From positions 227,317,620-227,381,619 of the forward strand of contig CM057009.1 of NCBI GenBank assembly GCA_029891345.1: a DNA stretch of 64,000 nucleotides, read 5' to 3'. Numbering within the stretch: position 1 is the first letter of the stretch; each line of letters opens with the position of its first letter. The notes under the pieces are model-generated. The model searched no databases. It was not told where the DNA came from and was given only the letters and a program-made list of their open reading frames with translations. This document shows positions 45,370-58,079 of this stretch, in pieces. The stretch comes from Dryococelus australis (taxonomy: Eukaryota; Arthropoda; Insecta; Phasmatodea; Phasmatidae). A program made the translations under genes and the position numbers.

Positions 45370-46210
45370 ATCCTCAGGTGCTTGCCGTTGTGGGAACGGG
45401 GTACTCTTCAATTATGCTTGGTTGTTCGGGTGTTGGCCATCTCCCATTCTCAATGATGATGTGTCCGAAAAAAATTAATATTCTCAATGCCGATGTGACT
45501 TTTTTGTTGGCAGTTGATTGCCAAACATTCGAAAACGAGTGAGAGGTAGTGGGTTTGGTCGGGCCATGACTCGGACCACACAATGACAACATCTAAATAG
45601 GCGAGTGCACATTTACCAATTAGGCTGTCCAGCACACACTTAATCATCGTCTGGAATGTTGACAAGGCATGTTTTCGGCCAAATTACATGGCACAGAATT
45701 AAAAACCGCACCTGTAGGGGGTGGTAAATGCAGATTTGAGGTGGTCTGCATTTTTCACTGGAATTTGCCAGTAGCCACTACTAAGCTCGATGATGGTGAG
45801 GACCTTTGCACGCCCAAAGGTGTTCAATGCATCTTGTGTGTGGATTTATGGCAGTGGAGCGCTGTACATAATCAAATTTAGGCGGTCGAAGTCCATGCAG
45901 AAACGCAAATGTTTCATTCTTCTTTGTTGCCAGGGTGATAGCTGAGATGTCTGAGCTTTCCGACGGCTTGATTACTCCCTCATGTCATTTCAGTCGAATG
46001 TTCTTGAATGGTTTTGCACTGGTGCGAGTAGTAACGTCTTGGGCTGTCGTAGATTGGAGCATGTGTGGTGAGCCGAATCCCTTGCTCCGCCACTGTCGTA
46101 CAACATAAGTGGTCGGCCACAGTAAACACATTCTTTCTCTCATTTAACATGTGTGACAGTGCATCTTGGCATTCCAACATTACTAAGGAATCTAGGTCGT
46201 TCCGAGCCAC
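45370..46210 (-). pseudogene. Ty3/gypsy reverse transcriptase, degenerate
   Basis: The start (46,210-45,980) carries GIRLTTHAPIYDSPRRYYSH, the usual lead-in to the fingers. The palm segment has STFQTMIKCVLDSLIGKCAL followed by AYLDVVIVWSES near 45,570-45,600, so the YLDD active site is now YLDV. The middle (45,690-45,980) survives only as short matching pieces in other frames. Confidence 0.78.
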
Positions 46211-46320
46211 GACAGGCGTGTTCCCAGTTGGTCAGGGTTCTAAATTATACATGGTCCGGTGTTCCTTCCGTCTGAACTGGAATCGCCGCACCACTGCGTC
46301 AACCTCCATGTGTAGTTCTG

Positions 46321-46660
46321 CTAGCGATGGTATTCCCAGATGACATGTTCCATGATGTCATCGGACATGTATGATGTAGTCATGGTCTCGATGTCACATA
46401 TGCACACTGTAATGGCTACCTCGCCGGCGATTTCAACTTTATGCTGGCAGGTGGCTAGCTTGATGGTATGTTGTATGAGCGGGATGTCGTTAACATTGAT
46501 GATGTTTGTTCGGATGAAGTTATGCGGGTGTGCTGTTTCAATAAATGCTCTGCACAGAGTATTGTTCGCCATTACTACAATACGGATGAAAGTAAAGTTA
46601 TTGCCCGTAATTTGTGCGAACAGAATTTGTTGTGGTGTCGGGTCCGGATTCACTGGCGGT
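46321..46660 (-). pseudogene. Ty3/gypsy aspartic protease, degenerate
   Basis: The stretch LCRAFIETAHPHNFIRTNII corresponds to the family 'CRALIDTGHPHNFI', but the catalytic DTG is ETA. KLATCQHKVEIAGEVAITV follows as the usual flap and second half. It would be inactive. Confidence 0.65.
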
Positions 46661-46756
46661 GACTTGGGGCGAGTGGCGTCCGGCAGACCTACCCCCATTG
46701 TCCATTTCCCTGTTGTTGTGGTTTCTGTGCTTCCTGTGGTGTGTAATCTGCCCAAG

Positions 46757-47839
46757 TCAGGCAATCATTGTTCCAGTGCGGGCCTTCACACCACCGGCAA
46801 TGGTGGGGAGGGGGGGTTTCCTCTGTTCGCTCGGATATTTGTATGTTGGGGCACTGGTCACTGTTGTTTTGGTTGTGGTTGGTTTTGCTGTGGTGTGATT
46901 CGCGATTTTTGTCGTTGTGGGTGGCTGTTTCGTCACTGTTTCATCCGAACCACTGTAATTGCTTTTCAACTGCTGCTTTAGCGCAGTGCGGTTGCGCGAG
47001 TTCGCGGTCGTGGCACAGTTGAGTAGTGGTGTTTGCATCCAACAACAAAACCATTTGTAAAAAATTCTTGCTCTGTGGTGTGGATTTCTGGTGCTAAGGT
47101 ACTCTGCCCTTGCTGAACTTGCCACAACTTCCAGGATGTTTCGTAGTAACAATTTTAGGTGGTACGCACTCACGAGGCAGATTTCGTGAAGGGCAAAGTC
47201 ATACAAGGATTTCTCTGCCTGGTCTTTAATGACGATTTGACTGTATGCTCGGAGGGATGTGAATGTATTTGCGAACCAGCATGTAAAATTCCTGCTGAAC
47301 TCTTCTATTGTCAGTCCGTACTGAGCGATTCCACACCACCATGTTTGGGAAACACCAGAAAACTTCTCCCAATGCAATGGGGCCAGTCTTCTCGGTCCAC
47401 CTGTATCAGTTAAGCCTGGTTTCGCAGTCCTGTAAGAAAGCTCCGGGATCCTGACTGCCTGTGCTGGCATACACCGCCAATGACTGGAATTGCGCAGGCA
47501 TGGTTTGTGGCTCACTGCAACAGTGGTGTTTCCTGGCTGTCCCAGGTGCAGTCATCACTGCTGGTATGTTGGTCGTTGCGGTCGGAATTTCCCATAAGAG
47601 CGGTGTCGACTGGGCAGGAAGGTGTGGTAGAACCAGTTATAGCACATTCGGTCAGTACCCATCATTTTCGTTGTGAAAAACATCGTTGTCAAGCTATCTT
47701 CTGTACTGTTGCTGTGTTGTATAGGCAGTTCCATGACCTGGTTCCACTCGGCGGCCACCCCATGTGAAGAAGAGATGCTACTGACTTCCTTGTTGGTGCA
47801 GGGCTTGTCAGTTTGGCTGAGCTCTACTGTGTGCATCAT
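46757..47839 (-). pseudogene. Ty3/gypsy gag with CCHC-type knuckle, degenerate
   Basis: The open part 47,515-46,757 has LHWEKFSGVSQTWWCGIAQY, IEEFSRNFTCWFANTF and a Thr/Lys-rich linker. A nucleocapsid knuckle CRWCEGPHWNNDC (C-x2-C-x3-H-x4-C) lies at about 46,765-46,805 in a neighbouring frame. The N-terminal part (47,839-47,555) is in another frame. The 213-codon frame on the opposite strand is its antisense shadow. Confidence 0.65.
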
Positions 47840-48290
47840 GTGAGTGTGATTTATTTTACACTTAACGATGAGGAATTAAATGATGTGGACAAATGCAGTG
47901 CTGATGATATGAGAGAACATTAAACATTTTATTTTAAATTTAAATCTGCATCAACAAAAAAAAAAGGAGGCTCACATATGACTTGTACCGAGTAATTAAC
48001 ACTTAACCTAAAACTAAACGGGTTTTGAATTTGAGCTGTATCTCCTCAGAACACTTTCCTCATGATGTTTATGATATCCCTATATTAAAAACTACATGCT
48101 ATTTTATTTACATATACATTTCACACATAAAACACCAATGAATTACCAAACACTGAAAAGTGGGGTTATCTGGCCATATGGCTTCCATGCACACGTTACA
48201 CAGCAATTTGCATAACTTTTACTTAGCCAGAATACTGAACAAAGCCCATATTACTATAGGTTGTACTGGTGTAATGGTTTGAAAATGTAG
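47840..48290. other. Untranslated leader of the gypsy element or transposon edge
   Basis: AT-rich DNA between gag and the transposase, with no coding frame. The far terminal repeat of the pogo-type transposon would be expected here but is not visible. Confidence 0.4.
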
Positions 48291-49982
48291 AATCATAGGT
48301 GTGCAAACCTCATAGAGTATGAATTTAATGTAACAGAATATTTTAAATATGGTGCAGCAACATTTACTAATAGTGTTTCCGAGGCCTCATGGATTGTGTC
48401 GTCAACAGGTGCTCTGATTTCCTTGATAGTTTCTTCGTCTGTGAGGTCAGCATTAAGGTTATCATCTAAAACCCATGTTTTTAAGTTTTCCACTGATTCT
48501 TGTGGAATTTAATTTTCATTGCAAATTGCAAGTGCAGCCTCCAAAATTGGTTCAGAGTCGTAATTGTTGGAAGAAGTGGATTTTCTAGCCCAATATTGTT
48601 CCAAGATTTTATTAACTTGAGAGATGTTACTTGTCGCCAAGCAAACACTGCATTGGAAATGGTATCTTTGATGTTGAATTGTTTCAAGAGGGATGCGATG
48701 TCTGTGTTAGGTTGACTTAGGATATCCGTAAGTAGGCACTTCTTGTAATTTGCCTTAAGAGTCTTGTTAACATTTTGGTCCATTGGCTGAATGAGAGCGG
48801 TTGTATTTTTGGTAAGTACAAAGCCTCTGTATAGCCATCAGCTGTCTTAACTCTCAATTCTTCCTTGTCAGGATGTCCTCGTGCATTGTGCAATAAGATA
48901 AGGGCTTTCACTGGCAACTTTTTCACATTCAAGTAATGTTTTATTTGTAGGACAAAACTGTTAGTGTGCCAACCATGAAAAACTCCTTTAGTGAACCTCG
49001 CTCGGCTTTGACTCATGTATGTAAATGGCAGAGATTCAACCCTAATGTTTTTAAATAAAAGGGGAGATTTTGATTTCCCCGCAACCAACAGTTTTAACAT
49101 ATGAGTTTATTATGCATTAGCACATACCATCAGAGTGATCCGTTCTTTTTGAAGTTTTCTTCCAGAAACATGTTTTTTCTCTTGAGTGACAGACGTCTTT
49201 AATGGAAGTTGCAGCCAATTTAAGCCTGTCTCATTGGTGTTTTATAGTTGTTTAGGTGTGAGGCCAAGTTGAGTGATTTTTCCATTCAATTTCTGGATTA
49301 ATTCAGAAACCTCAGACTCGTCAGCAGACAATTTCTCTCCACTCATCTGTAGGAATCGAATAACATGGGGGTTTTTGAAATTTTCAAACCAAACATCACT
49401 AGCACGGAAGTCGGTTTTGTTTGTAACTTCACAATGAAAAAAAAAATTGGCTTTTTGTTTTAAAATGTCTCCTGAAATGGATGCATCCTTCCTTCTTTGT
49501 TGCTTGCACAAGATGTAAACAGCATCCTCAACTTGAGGAAACTGACTCATTTTAAGGGTTTTTCTTTTAATAGACTCTTCACCAACAGACTTCATTAAAT
49601 TTTTAATTTTTTCTCAATTTTTCAAGGTACATAAACTGTAGCTCGCCCTATGTCGTACGATGTACATATCAACATTGGAGTTTCACCACTATCATAACTC
49701 TTAATAATTTCCCATTTATTAGGTAGGTTTAAGGTTTTATGCTTCTTGTGCTCACCATTACACCACCATACACACTATAAATAACAAGGCACTAACATAA
49801 ACGGTTATGTTCTGGGACGCAACTGAATTCAGATGTCTATACAAACAAGGTGAGTAGGAATACGGAGCGATAGGAGGGGGTTTCCTGACAGTACAGGTCA
49901 CTCGGTGACTCAACTGACAAGTGCATCACACTACCAAGCGTTGACGGATTTTTTAATGTCGGTCTATCGCGAGTCAACTGTA
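48290..49982 (-). mobile_element. pogo/Tigger-type DNA transposon with degenerate transposase
   Basis: The start (49,595-49,242) has a CENP-B/Tc5-like DNA-binding region (QFPQVEDAVYILCKQQRRKD, then SGDILKQKANFF, DVWFENFKNPHVI). The DDE part (49,100-48,717) has LLVAGKSKSPLLFKNIRVES, GVFHGW, and LILLHNARGHPDKEEL, where the family has LLLDNAPSHP, so the catalytic Asp is His. QPLSFSQWTKML follows where QPMDQGVI is expected. The right end reads, on the minus strand, TA-CAGTTGACTCGCGATAGACC (terminus at 49,980), a Tigger-like terminus with a TA target. The left terminus was not found. The transposase has several stops and shifts. Confidence 0.78.
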
Positions 49983-49996
49983 TTTGGTATCTGCGC

Positions 49997-50393
49997 ATGA
50001 CTGGGACATGACTCTCTTTCATTTACACAACAACAGAACCCTTGAAAATTAAAATAAACATACTACATTACACTACAATTTTAGCCCTTTCAAATTACTT
50101 ACATGATTTGGAAAGGAACATTTGGGAAATTGAAACACGTCAGATGCCTGTGCCATGTTAACCACTTATACATACAAGAAAACATAATCCTCATGGACAC
50201 TGCAGGCTCTGATCACTCCATTAGTGCAACTAGTGCACCCACATGGAACACATCTCACAAAGCACAAATTAAAAATAAAATAATAAACGAAGAACTGCAT
50301 GAAAATAAATAATTAACGAAAATAAAATAAACACTGAACAGAAATTTAAAAAGCCATTGATAAACAAATAAATATTTATGCTACACTGCACCG

Positions 50394-50437
<44 letters not shown>

Positions 50438-50546
50438 GTAGACAGTGGTTGAGTGAATGGTGATGCCCTCGGCGGTGTGGCGAACTGTGGCTGTTTGACA
50501 GGTGGCGAGGTGAATGGCCTAGGAGGCTGTCACATGGTACACATCA
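49997..50546 (-). repeat. 5' LTR of the minus-strand Ty3/gypsy element
   Basis: It starts on the minus strand with TGATGTGTACCATGTGACAG at 50,546 and matches 40,846-41,424. It holds a CA microsatellite absent from the partner LTR. The inner edge near 49,997 is estimated from a shared TGA(A/C)TGGGA word. Confidence 0.75.
50398..50437. repeat. (CA)n microsatellite inside the 5' LTR
   Basis: About 40 bases of pure CA replace the CATATGCACACG of the partner LTR, so it expanded after insertion. Confidence 0.95.
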
Positions 50547-53500
50547 TCTTAACGAGGTATCTTGGAAACACACCAATCCATCATTTTAAGTATACACACT
50601 CAAAAGAGAACCAATTAAACCCTCTTCATAGCAGTTTATGTAAACTGTATAAATTTATGCCATCCTGCATGATATTTTTTCTTAAGCAATAACCATGCAA
50701 CGTTATTTAACACAATGTGTTTGCAACTTACAAGGCATAGTGCACATAAAATATATCACAAACAGAATTGACCATTCCTTCAGATGCGTCCTTAGTCATT
50801 ACAATTGCCCCCAAATATTGTTCACTGCCAAAAGTGTAGTGTGAAACAGGAAAATAATGAAAATTTTGAGGAACTGTTTTTGGTTTAAATTTTAAGCCAT
50901 CTTCTCATAGAGACTGGTGCTGACATTTAACAAAACATTTATACTGTCAGCTGTGAGTCAATTTTCGGAAATATAAGTTAATGTGCTATATACTGCAAAT
51001 GTCGCAAAAGTTCAGATTTGTCTAACCTTAAAACCTATGTTTTGTATTTCAGGTTTTGTTTCATTTGTGCCGTCGACCACACAACTTCCATCAACATCTC
51101 ATGATCTCCAATGAGAGCTGGCATCCAAAACCTGGTAACATAAGTATTTTACGAACATGTCCACATAACCTCCATCCCCCGATGGTAGAGCAAAACCAGT
51201 CACATTCAGATTATTCAGTTACCCAAAATTCCTGGTAACAGGGTAGAAATACATTCTTAACAAAAATTTTGTATAATAAAAGTATTACATTTTGTGGCCC
51301 TTTTACACAACACAGTAAGCCAAATAGTTTTTACATGTCAACAGAGTATCTATGTACAGACCATTCAGAAGTATAGTTTGTGCAATTTACAGATGGATAT
51401 ACTTCATAAGTGGAAGAGTTATGATGATTTGATGCAAATGTGTAATTAAAATAAGTCATGCCATATTGACGGCATCGTAGTGACGATGGCTGGCACTTAC
51501 CTAGTAAAATATTCCAACATCCTTAACCTCAACCAACTCCGCCCCTGAAAATCACCTTCCACCATCCATGGCCAGACCACACGGCGTCAAGCTCTTCCAT
51601 TAAGATTTTCTTTATAGTAGAGTGTACAGTTTTATCTATTCCAGCAACAGAGTAACTTTAAAGCTTTCATGAAATTTATTTGAGTAAAGGCCTTTCCTTG
51701 TGCTGTGTGCTCACTCAAAAAAAAAAAAAACTTGAATCTAAGTAAATATCCAAGTAAGCCTCACCCCTAAACTTTCAGTCCCCCTACACCACTGTCTGTG
51801 CGGATGTTCTTGATTTACCATATCAATAACTGTTGAAATTACGAAACTTGAAATTACTTGTTTAGTTCAATTAGTTGACCAAAACCCAAGAGTATTTCAA
51901 AATGCATCTCAATGATAAAAATTTAACAGGTTGTGAATATAAAAAACTTAAATGTATTGTTTAGGTCACAACAGCAGCTCTACTAACAGTGTTATCCACT
52001 AACAATTAACAATGACACCATCAGAAAACCATGTACAGTTAAAATTTTGTCCATTCACAGTTGAATGAAATAGAATAATATTTTGCTAGCAAAACTTGAA
52101 ACAGTCGTTATTCAGTTCCACATACTGTATTTAAACATATATACTAAATCCATTAACAATACTAGGAATATTACAGTATATGTCCAGTATTAATTATTAA
52201 TTACAAATTATCTTACATAAACGCCGTTTGATTGCGTGAAAGTGGTGAGATGTGATTTCTGGGCGGACATGTTTCAGGGTAACGAATCTTTGGTGAGGGC
52301 GCTAATTATTCTGTCTAGCCGCCGGGTGTAGCTCATCTCTGCTGATCTCAGGGTGCTGTGGGCCATTCACCCGAGAGTAGATTTTTATTCATTGATGCAT
52401 GTTGTCCCTGGTATTTACGTACTGAATATTTACATGTGGTGTTTTCTAAACAGTAGGACTATTACAGGCTGACCTACAAACCATAAGTTATGTTATTAAG
52501 ATATTTCACACACACGAGCACTTGCTCATAGAGAGGGGTAAATTTGATGATTTGTGAGGGTCCCGGGTCCTTAAATGCCCGAAGGCACTGTGAAAAAAAT
52601 ACACGGTTTTCACCTGAAGTAGTTTTATTTGCAGGAAAAACACTATAAATCACCCTATGTGAACACTTGATACTTATACATCGGGCTTAGTCAGCTGACA
52701 CAGGCGATACTGAACAAGGCGCAAGGCCTACCTTAAATTTTAAGGTAAACGTTTTGCTTCCCCAGGCGATTTAAGTCCCGGAAAAGTGTGCCATTTCCTG
52801 GCACAGTGAGCATTTTTGTGTTCACTTAGTCTCTTTATTTTCTTTGCTCATTTGTGTGAACGCAGTTTCTGGCAATTTTTTTTTTTGCAAAGCTTCCGTC
52901 TGTTACTATTTTTCTGCTATCAATTTTCCCTTTCTTTAACTAAATGACTATTTTGTTATTTATAAATTGTCCGTGCAACAAATTGTATTACCTATAAGAA
53001 ACTTTAATGCAAGTTAAAGGTTAATCATCTTGTTGTTTAAAGTCTGATATGCCACTCATTCTCATAATATTTTTTCGTTATGTTTATTTAAATTAAAAAA
53101 TATGTTGTCTTCTTTTCACCATAAATGCCTTCACTTCAAGACAAACTCTCATTATTAATTTATAATTTTGGTGTTTTTTGGTGTGCAGTATTTTTGTAGA
53201 ACACCATGTGTTTATACAATATGTTTATATAATTTGTTAACTGTCTTCAAGGGGTCGATTAAACATAAGTACCTAACATTTGCACTGCCAAAAGCAATGT
53301 TAATAAAACTTTGCTGCACTTGCACCCATAACTACGGGTGCAATTAAATACACCGAACACAAATGGGCTGGTCTCTTTTGGCCACACATTTTCACTCCCG
53401 CTACCCGAACAACAGTGGCCAATGAAATAATTTGTTACAATGTGTTCACAGTCACACGTATACATAAGTTGAAAAGTGTTTTACATGAACTACTGTGTTT

Positions 53501-54250
53501 TCAAGTGGCATTGACCAATTTTTTTTTCGCGTCTTTAAAGTTGTTGATATTGTGTAATAATTATAACCTAAACGACAACTGGCGGGTGTTATGTTTCTAC
53601 TGCAATGTTTGGACGTGGAGAGCCACTTATTTCACAAACTGATGCAGTGTGACAATAGCTGTTTAATATGAGGACAACTACATATTTTTAGCAGACAAGA
53701 AATTAAAATTTTAATGATGCAACATAATATCAGATACGCTTGAGATTGTGTGTTTGATGTTATTTACATTAAAGAGGAAACGTGATATTGTATATTATAA
53801 GCGCCAATACGATTTGTGACTGTGTTCGAAGTGTAACCCACCTAATATTGTGTGTACTTCTTATTTGTTTAGAAAACATGCTGTTTTTATGGTGTTTTTT
53901 TTTTAATTTCATTACAAATTATCATATGGCTGATATTTTCTCCGTAAATAAAATCGGTGCAGTGCTCAAGTTGAATATTTAGGTTTATGTATACCTAAGT
54001 TGTGTTTGTAGTTTATGTTACATTTGCAGACTTTAAACAATATTCAAGTTGCATGTTGTGCCATAAGCATTTTTATCACCAATCATCGCCGCACCCTTCG
54101 ACAGTTAATGAAACAACACTCTTTAGTTTTCAATAACACATCCTCATCTAAAATATGATGCAAACAATTTTATGCACTCAAATGAAAACATATTTTGGGA
54201 CTGTTGTGATGGAAATAGAAGTGTTATATCTTATGTGAAAAGTTAAGCCA
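50547..54250. other. Long stretch without recognisable gene
   Basis: I read no supported coding frame. There are A runs (51,715) and short GC-richer pieces (52,230-52,400). A Cys-rich 68-codon reverse frame at 53,259-53,465 carries no family signature. Confidence 0.5.
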
Positions 54251-54499
54251 GACACACTCTCAGAAATCATTCTTTCTTCCTTCTACACACTTCAATTTGT
54301 TGTTGAAATTGACATGGACTGCGTCCCCCAGCCTTAAGCCTGTTTACCATGACCACACCTGACAGCCACCCAACCATCTCTGTGCCACGTTTGGGCGTTG
54401 TAGCCGAAGCCACCATCCCACATGTGCACACAAATGCGTCTATTGCGGTGCAGTTCAGTGTAATGTGTTCATATTTATTTTTATTTCTGTTCATGGTAA

Positions 54500-54787
54500 A
54501 AGTTGAGTTATTATTATTATTAGAGTTAGTGAGCACATCGTTATGTGATCGCCCATACGATCCAACGTACCTACCTATGTGTGCTCCTTTAGTGCAGATG
54601 TTTTCAGTGCTATGTTAATTTTGAGGGTAATTATGTTATTTATTATTATTAAAGTCAGTGTGTGTGTTGTCATAACAGCGCCCGTGCGATACAGTGCAAG
54701 TGCTATTGTTTTGGTTTTGTAGTGTTTATTTTATTCCAGTGCAAATTTCATGTTGTGTATTATTATTATTATTATTATTATTATTGT
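54500..54787. repeat. ATT-rich duplicated block and (ATT)n microsatellite
   Basis: A segment GTTATTATTATTATTAGAGT...GATCGCCCATACGATCC near 54,508 recurs as GTTATTTATTATTATTAAAGT...AGCGCCCGTGCGATAC near 54,635. A pure ATT run of nearly 30 bases ends the block at 54,785. Confidence 0.75.
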
Positions 54788-57700
54788 TTTCCCGTATACC
54801 TAAAATGTAAGTATAGAGACAAATAATCTCATTAATTATTTATTTGAAGACTCGTGCATGTGGTGAGATTTGTATTTGTTTTATATTGCAAATTATGTCA
54901 CGTGCCATAACAGCCTGTGCACGGAGCACGCCCTACATAAAGAACGTTTGGAAACGAACACATGTAAGATATAAATAAACATAGTATTCAAATGATAATA
55001 TTATTTACAAAATTATGACATAGGAATTCGTGACTCAACATCACGAGGACAAAGAGAACACTAACCTTATCAGACAGTATTGAGATACTGGACAATACTG
55101 GCAACACTGATTGTTCGACGAGTAAATCGACCGGTGCACGTGGTGTGCCCGACCACGTGCCCAGTAATTTTTAAAGTATAATATAATTTGTTGTGTTTGT
55201 TTTAGAGGGCAAGACTATTTATAATATGTTTTGCTATTAATTGTACGTCTAGAAAAAATACAAGTTGAGAAGGGAAAGAGCCCCGGCTCATATAAACTGT
55301 CTGAATCCAACCCCCCAAAAGTGAGGCTAGTTTACCACGTGTGTAGAGTGGTCGAAAGGAGTTTTGTTTCTGGGAAATATTTTATAAGTAATTTGTTGAC
55401 TATTCTAAAAGGGTATTTTAATGCTTCCATTCCATCAGTCTCACAGTTAATAACATCAATTTATTTTCAATTTTTATATTAATTCTACAATAAATCACAT
55501 GACATGTTGGTGGCAGTTGCAGCCAATGAGAGGGCCTCGCGCCAAGCTAGTCAGTTTGGAATTCGGCTCGACGTGAGGTGACTCCCATGCCGCGGGGCTC
55601 CGGGAAATTCATGTTTTTTTTACCAATCATCTTTAATTTCTATTTGATAATGTAGTATAACCGAAACAGTTTGTCTTTTGCTCGCCCAGATTCAACGCCG
55701 CCTCATAGCACGGCCATATTGTATACGGCCGGGATAATTTATTACCGTAACTCTATGTAGGCCCACAGCCTTTTGCAAAGTGTAAGAGCTCGCCTGGCTT
55801 TAACGGTGACCCGTTCATGTAAGTGCTCTGTATAGAGGAAGTAAATTAAATAAACCATGTGACTGTTTAATAGGCATGATTATATACTTCAGCTGTTTCT
55901 TGGCTGCATATGGCTACCTTAAACTAATTTGACTATGTAAACAGTAATTGAATTGGGAGGCCACAACAGCCCTCTTATGCGTGTGTATTGGCGTATGGGG
56001 GAGGCCAACAGCCCCCACTAGACCAGGCACCATTGGATGTAGCTCTACAGAGATCATCACCAACTTGGGGAGTAAGCATGGTAACCACTTGATTGCCCTT
56101 TCACGTCTATCAGCAACATGACAACCGGAAGGCCACATGGGCCGTCGGCCATCACGACCCCAACCAATTCTCGTGCTCTCTAGTACTGGAGTCCATCCCC
56201 AGAATTTTCAAAGGACTATTTAAATAGTTTACAATACCTTTCCCTGGAGTCCACTGCCAACAAAATCACTCTAATATAGTAATTTACACAATTGGCCACC
56301 GACAACATTTCCTAAACATATTTTCTGACAATTGCTAAATGATAGACACGTTGCTCGTTAGATATGTGTGTCAACTGCATATGCACGACGAGAGGAATTT
56401 GCACTTGCGCCGAGGTATTTGCCTGGGCGCAGATTCTCTGCCTTTTGAGTCGGCATTCAACTTTTTGCACCTCTGTATTTTCATATTAAATTCCATTTTA
56501 GTGTAATGCAAATACAAATTTCGTGTTGCACCCATAGAAAAGCATATTTAATCAGAGCCCAAGTTTGTTATTTATATGCAAGTTTTTAGTAATTAATTTT
56601 GTCACTTAATGCCATGAAAAAATTATTTGGTAAAGTTCGTAACCACATAACTTTGATATATTGATTGGAGTGTCGATAGGTATATCGCTGAAAAGTGTTG
56701 ACACCGTTATTTATGTCCTCTCAAGCTCTCAAAAATGGCATAACATTTTAAAATTGCTCTTCAAACTTGCAGCATAATTATTTAAATTTACTTTTACCAC
56801 CGCCCTAAGTAAGTACAGATTGTTTCTTATTTTCCCGGCTGTGTTTTGTGCTAATTTTTGTAGGTTCACAAATTATACTTTATTATATTAGTTTCTTTGC
56901 AGTGCACTCCAAGTTTACCATGCTGTTTGTACTTCTAAGATGAACGAAGCCGCCTAGCGCTGCCATTTCACTTTTGTGGCGATGATGACATCCTAGTCAT
57001 ATCCTGGGATAAATTCCCGTGAGTGATGGGCAGTGTCAACACTCCATAGTCAGGAAATCTTTTTCACCTTTTTCAGCATGAAGTAATATACAAAATGGAA
57101 GCAATACAGTAACTCTTTTCGGCTAAAAAAAAAAAATTGGAAATGATTTAGAGTTTGATTATGGACTTTTCGGCAAGATTTTTAACTTCATTAAGATGTT
57201 TAAAATTATGTATTTGAACTCTTAACTTATACTTAAGAGTAACTGCAATGGTTATATAACACAACATGTGTAATTTTTTTTCAACTTAATTGATAAATTA
57301 AGGGTGTACCTCACTTTCAAAAAAAAATAAAAGGCAATAATTTTGTTTGAATGTATTCATTGCAACTGTTAAAAAGCAGTAATAGTAAAAATGTTGTTAC
57401 TTGAGTGTTAAAATATTTGTCTTTCTTGGTTTGTAACTAAAATCTTAAAGAATATGTTTTATTTATGTTGAATACATCCGAAATGAAAAGTTTAATTAAA
57501 TTTTCCACATGAAAAATTTTAGTTTTTCATTTCATAATATTAGGTCCAAATCCACCCATGAAGCTTCCTAATGTAATTTTAGTGTAAATGTTTTAACTTT
57601 ATTATTCTTTAAGGTTGATTGCTCGATAATTTTTAAGGATTTTTGGGGGCTTGCCTTCTCATTTTTAACCTCTCGTTAAAACATTTGGTGCTCATTACCT

Positions 57701-58079
57701 GGTCCATTCGTTATTTATTTTCCCAACACCTTCTGGCTGAACATATTGTGTGTCGTCGAGTTTATTTACTATCCGACGCATAGCAGAATATATCCGGTGG
57801 GTGATGGTACAGAAATGGCAGCAGATGATGTGTGGCTGTGCTTATCAAGGTTTTGGTTGCATGCTTTGATGCATGTTTTGCTTCCTTCCTGAATGTGGTT
57901 CATGGTCACAATGTTTAAGAGAGGTTCGGATTTTTGCGTTAAGTTCTTTTGAAAAGGTTTAAGAGTGTTTCTCATTTTGTTTTTAATTTGTTGTGTCTCT
58001 TTGAACAAGCACCAATATACCTGTGTTTAATATTCCAGAGTGTTTGTTGAAGGAAGAACATTTGTCTGAATAAAATATT
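54788..58079. other. Long stretch without recognisable gene
   Basis: Mostly AT-rich with GC-richer pieces at 55,500-55,600 and 55,950-56,170. The word GCCATAACAGCCTGT near 54,905 is echoed by GGCATAACAGCCTGT near 1,895. A 5' LTR for the following gypsy element should lie in the distal part but could not be recognised without its partner. Confidence 0.45.

Larger units (their letters stand above)
40846..50546 (-). mobile_element. Degenerate Ty3/gypsy LTR retrotransposon (minus strand) with nested insertions
   Basis: Two related LTRs, a polypurine tract, and gag, protease, RT, RNase H and integrase remains in Ty3/gypsy order define this element. It is stretched to 9.7 kb by a GC-rich insert at about 43,545-44,735 and a pogo/Tigger-type transposon at about 48,290-49,982. 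All frames are broken and several catalytic residues are changed. No intact primer-binding site was found, probably because the transposon sits between the 5' LTR and gag. Confidence 0.82.

Noticed and set aside
46340-46981. 213-codon plus-strand open frame
   Set aside because: It is antisense to the gag-protease region of the minus-strand gypsy element, is Cys/Val/Met-biased and has no family motif.
54267-54618. 89-codon frames on both strands
   Set aside because: They overlap each other at an ATT-rich repeat and contain no family motif.
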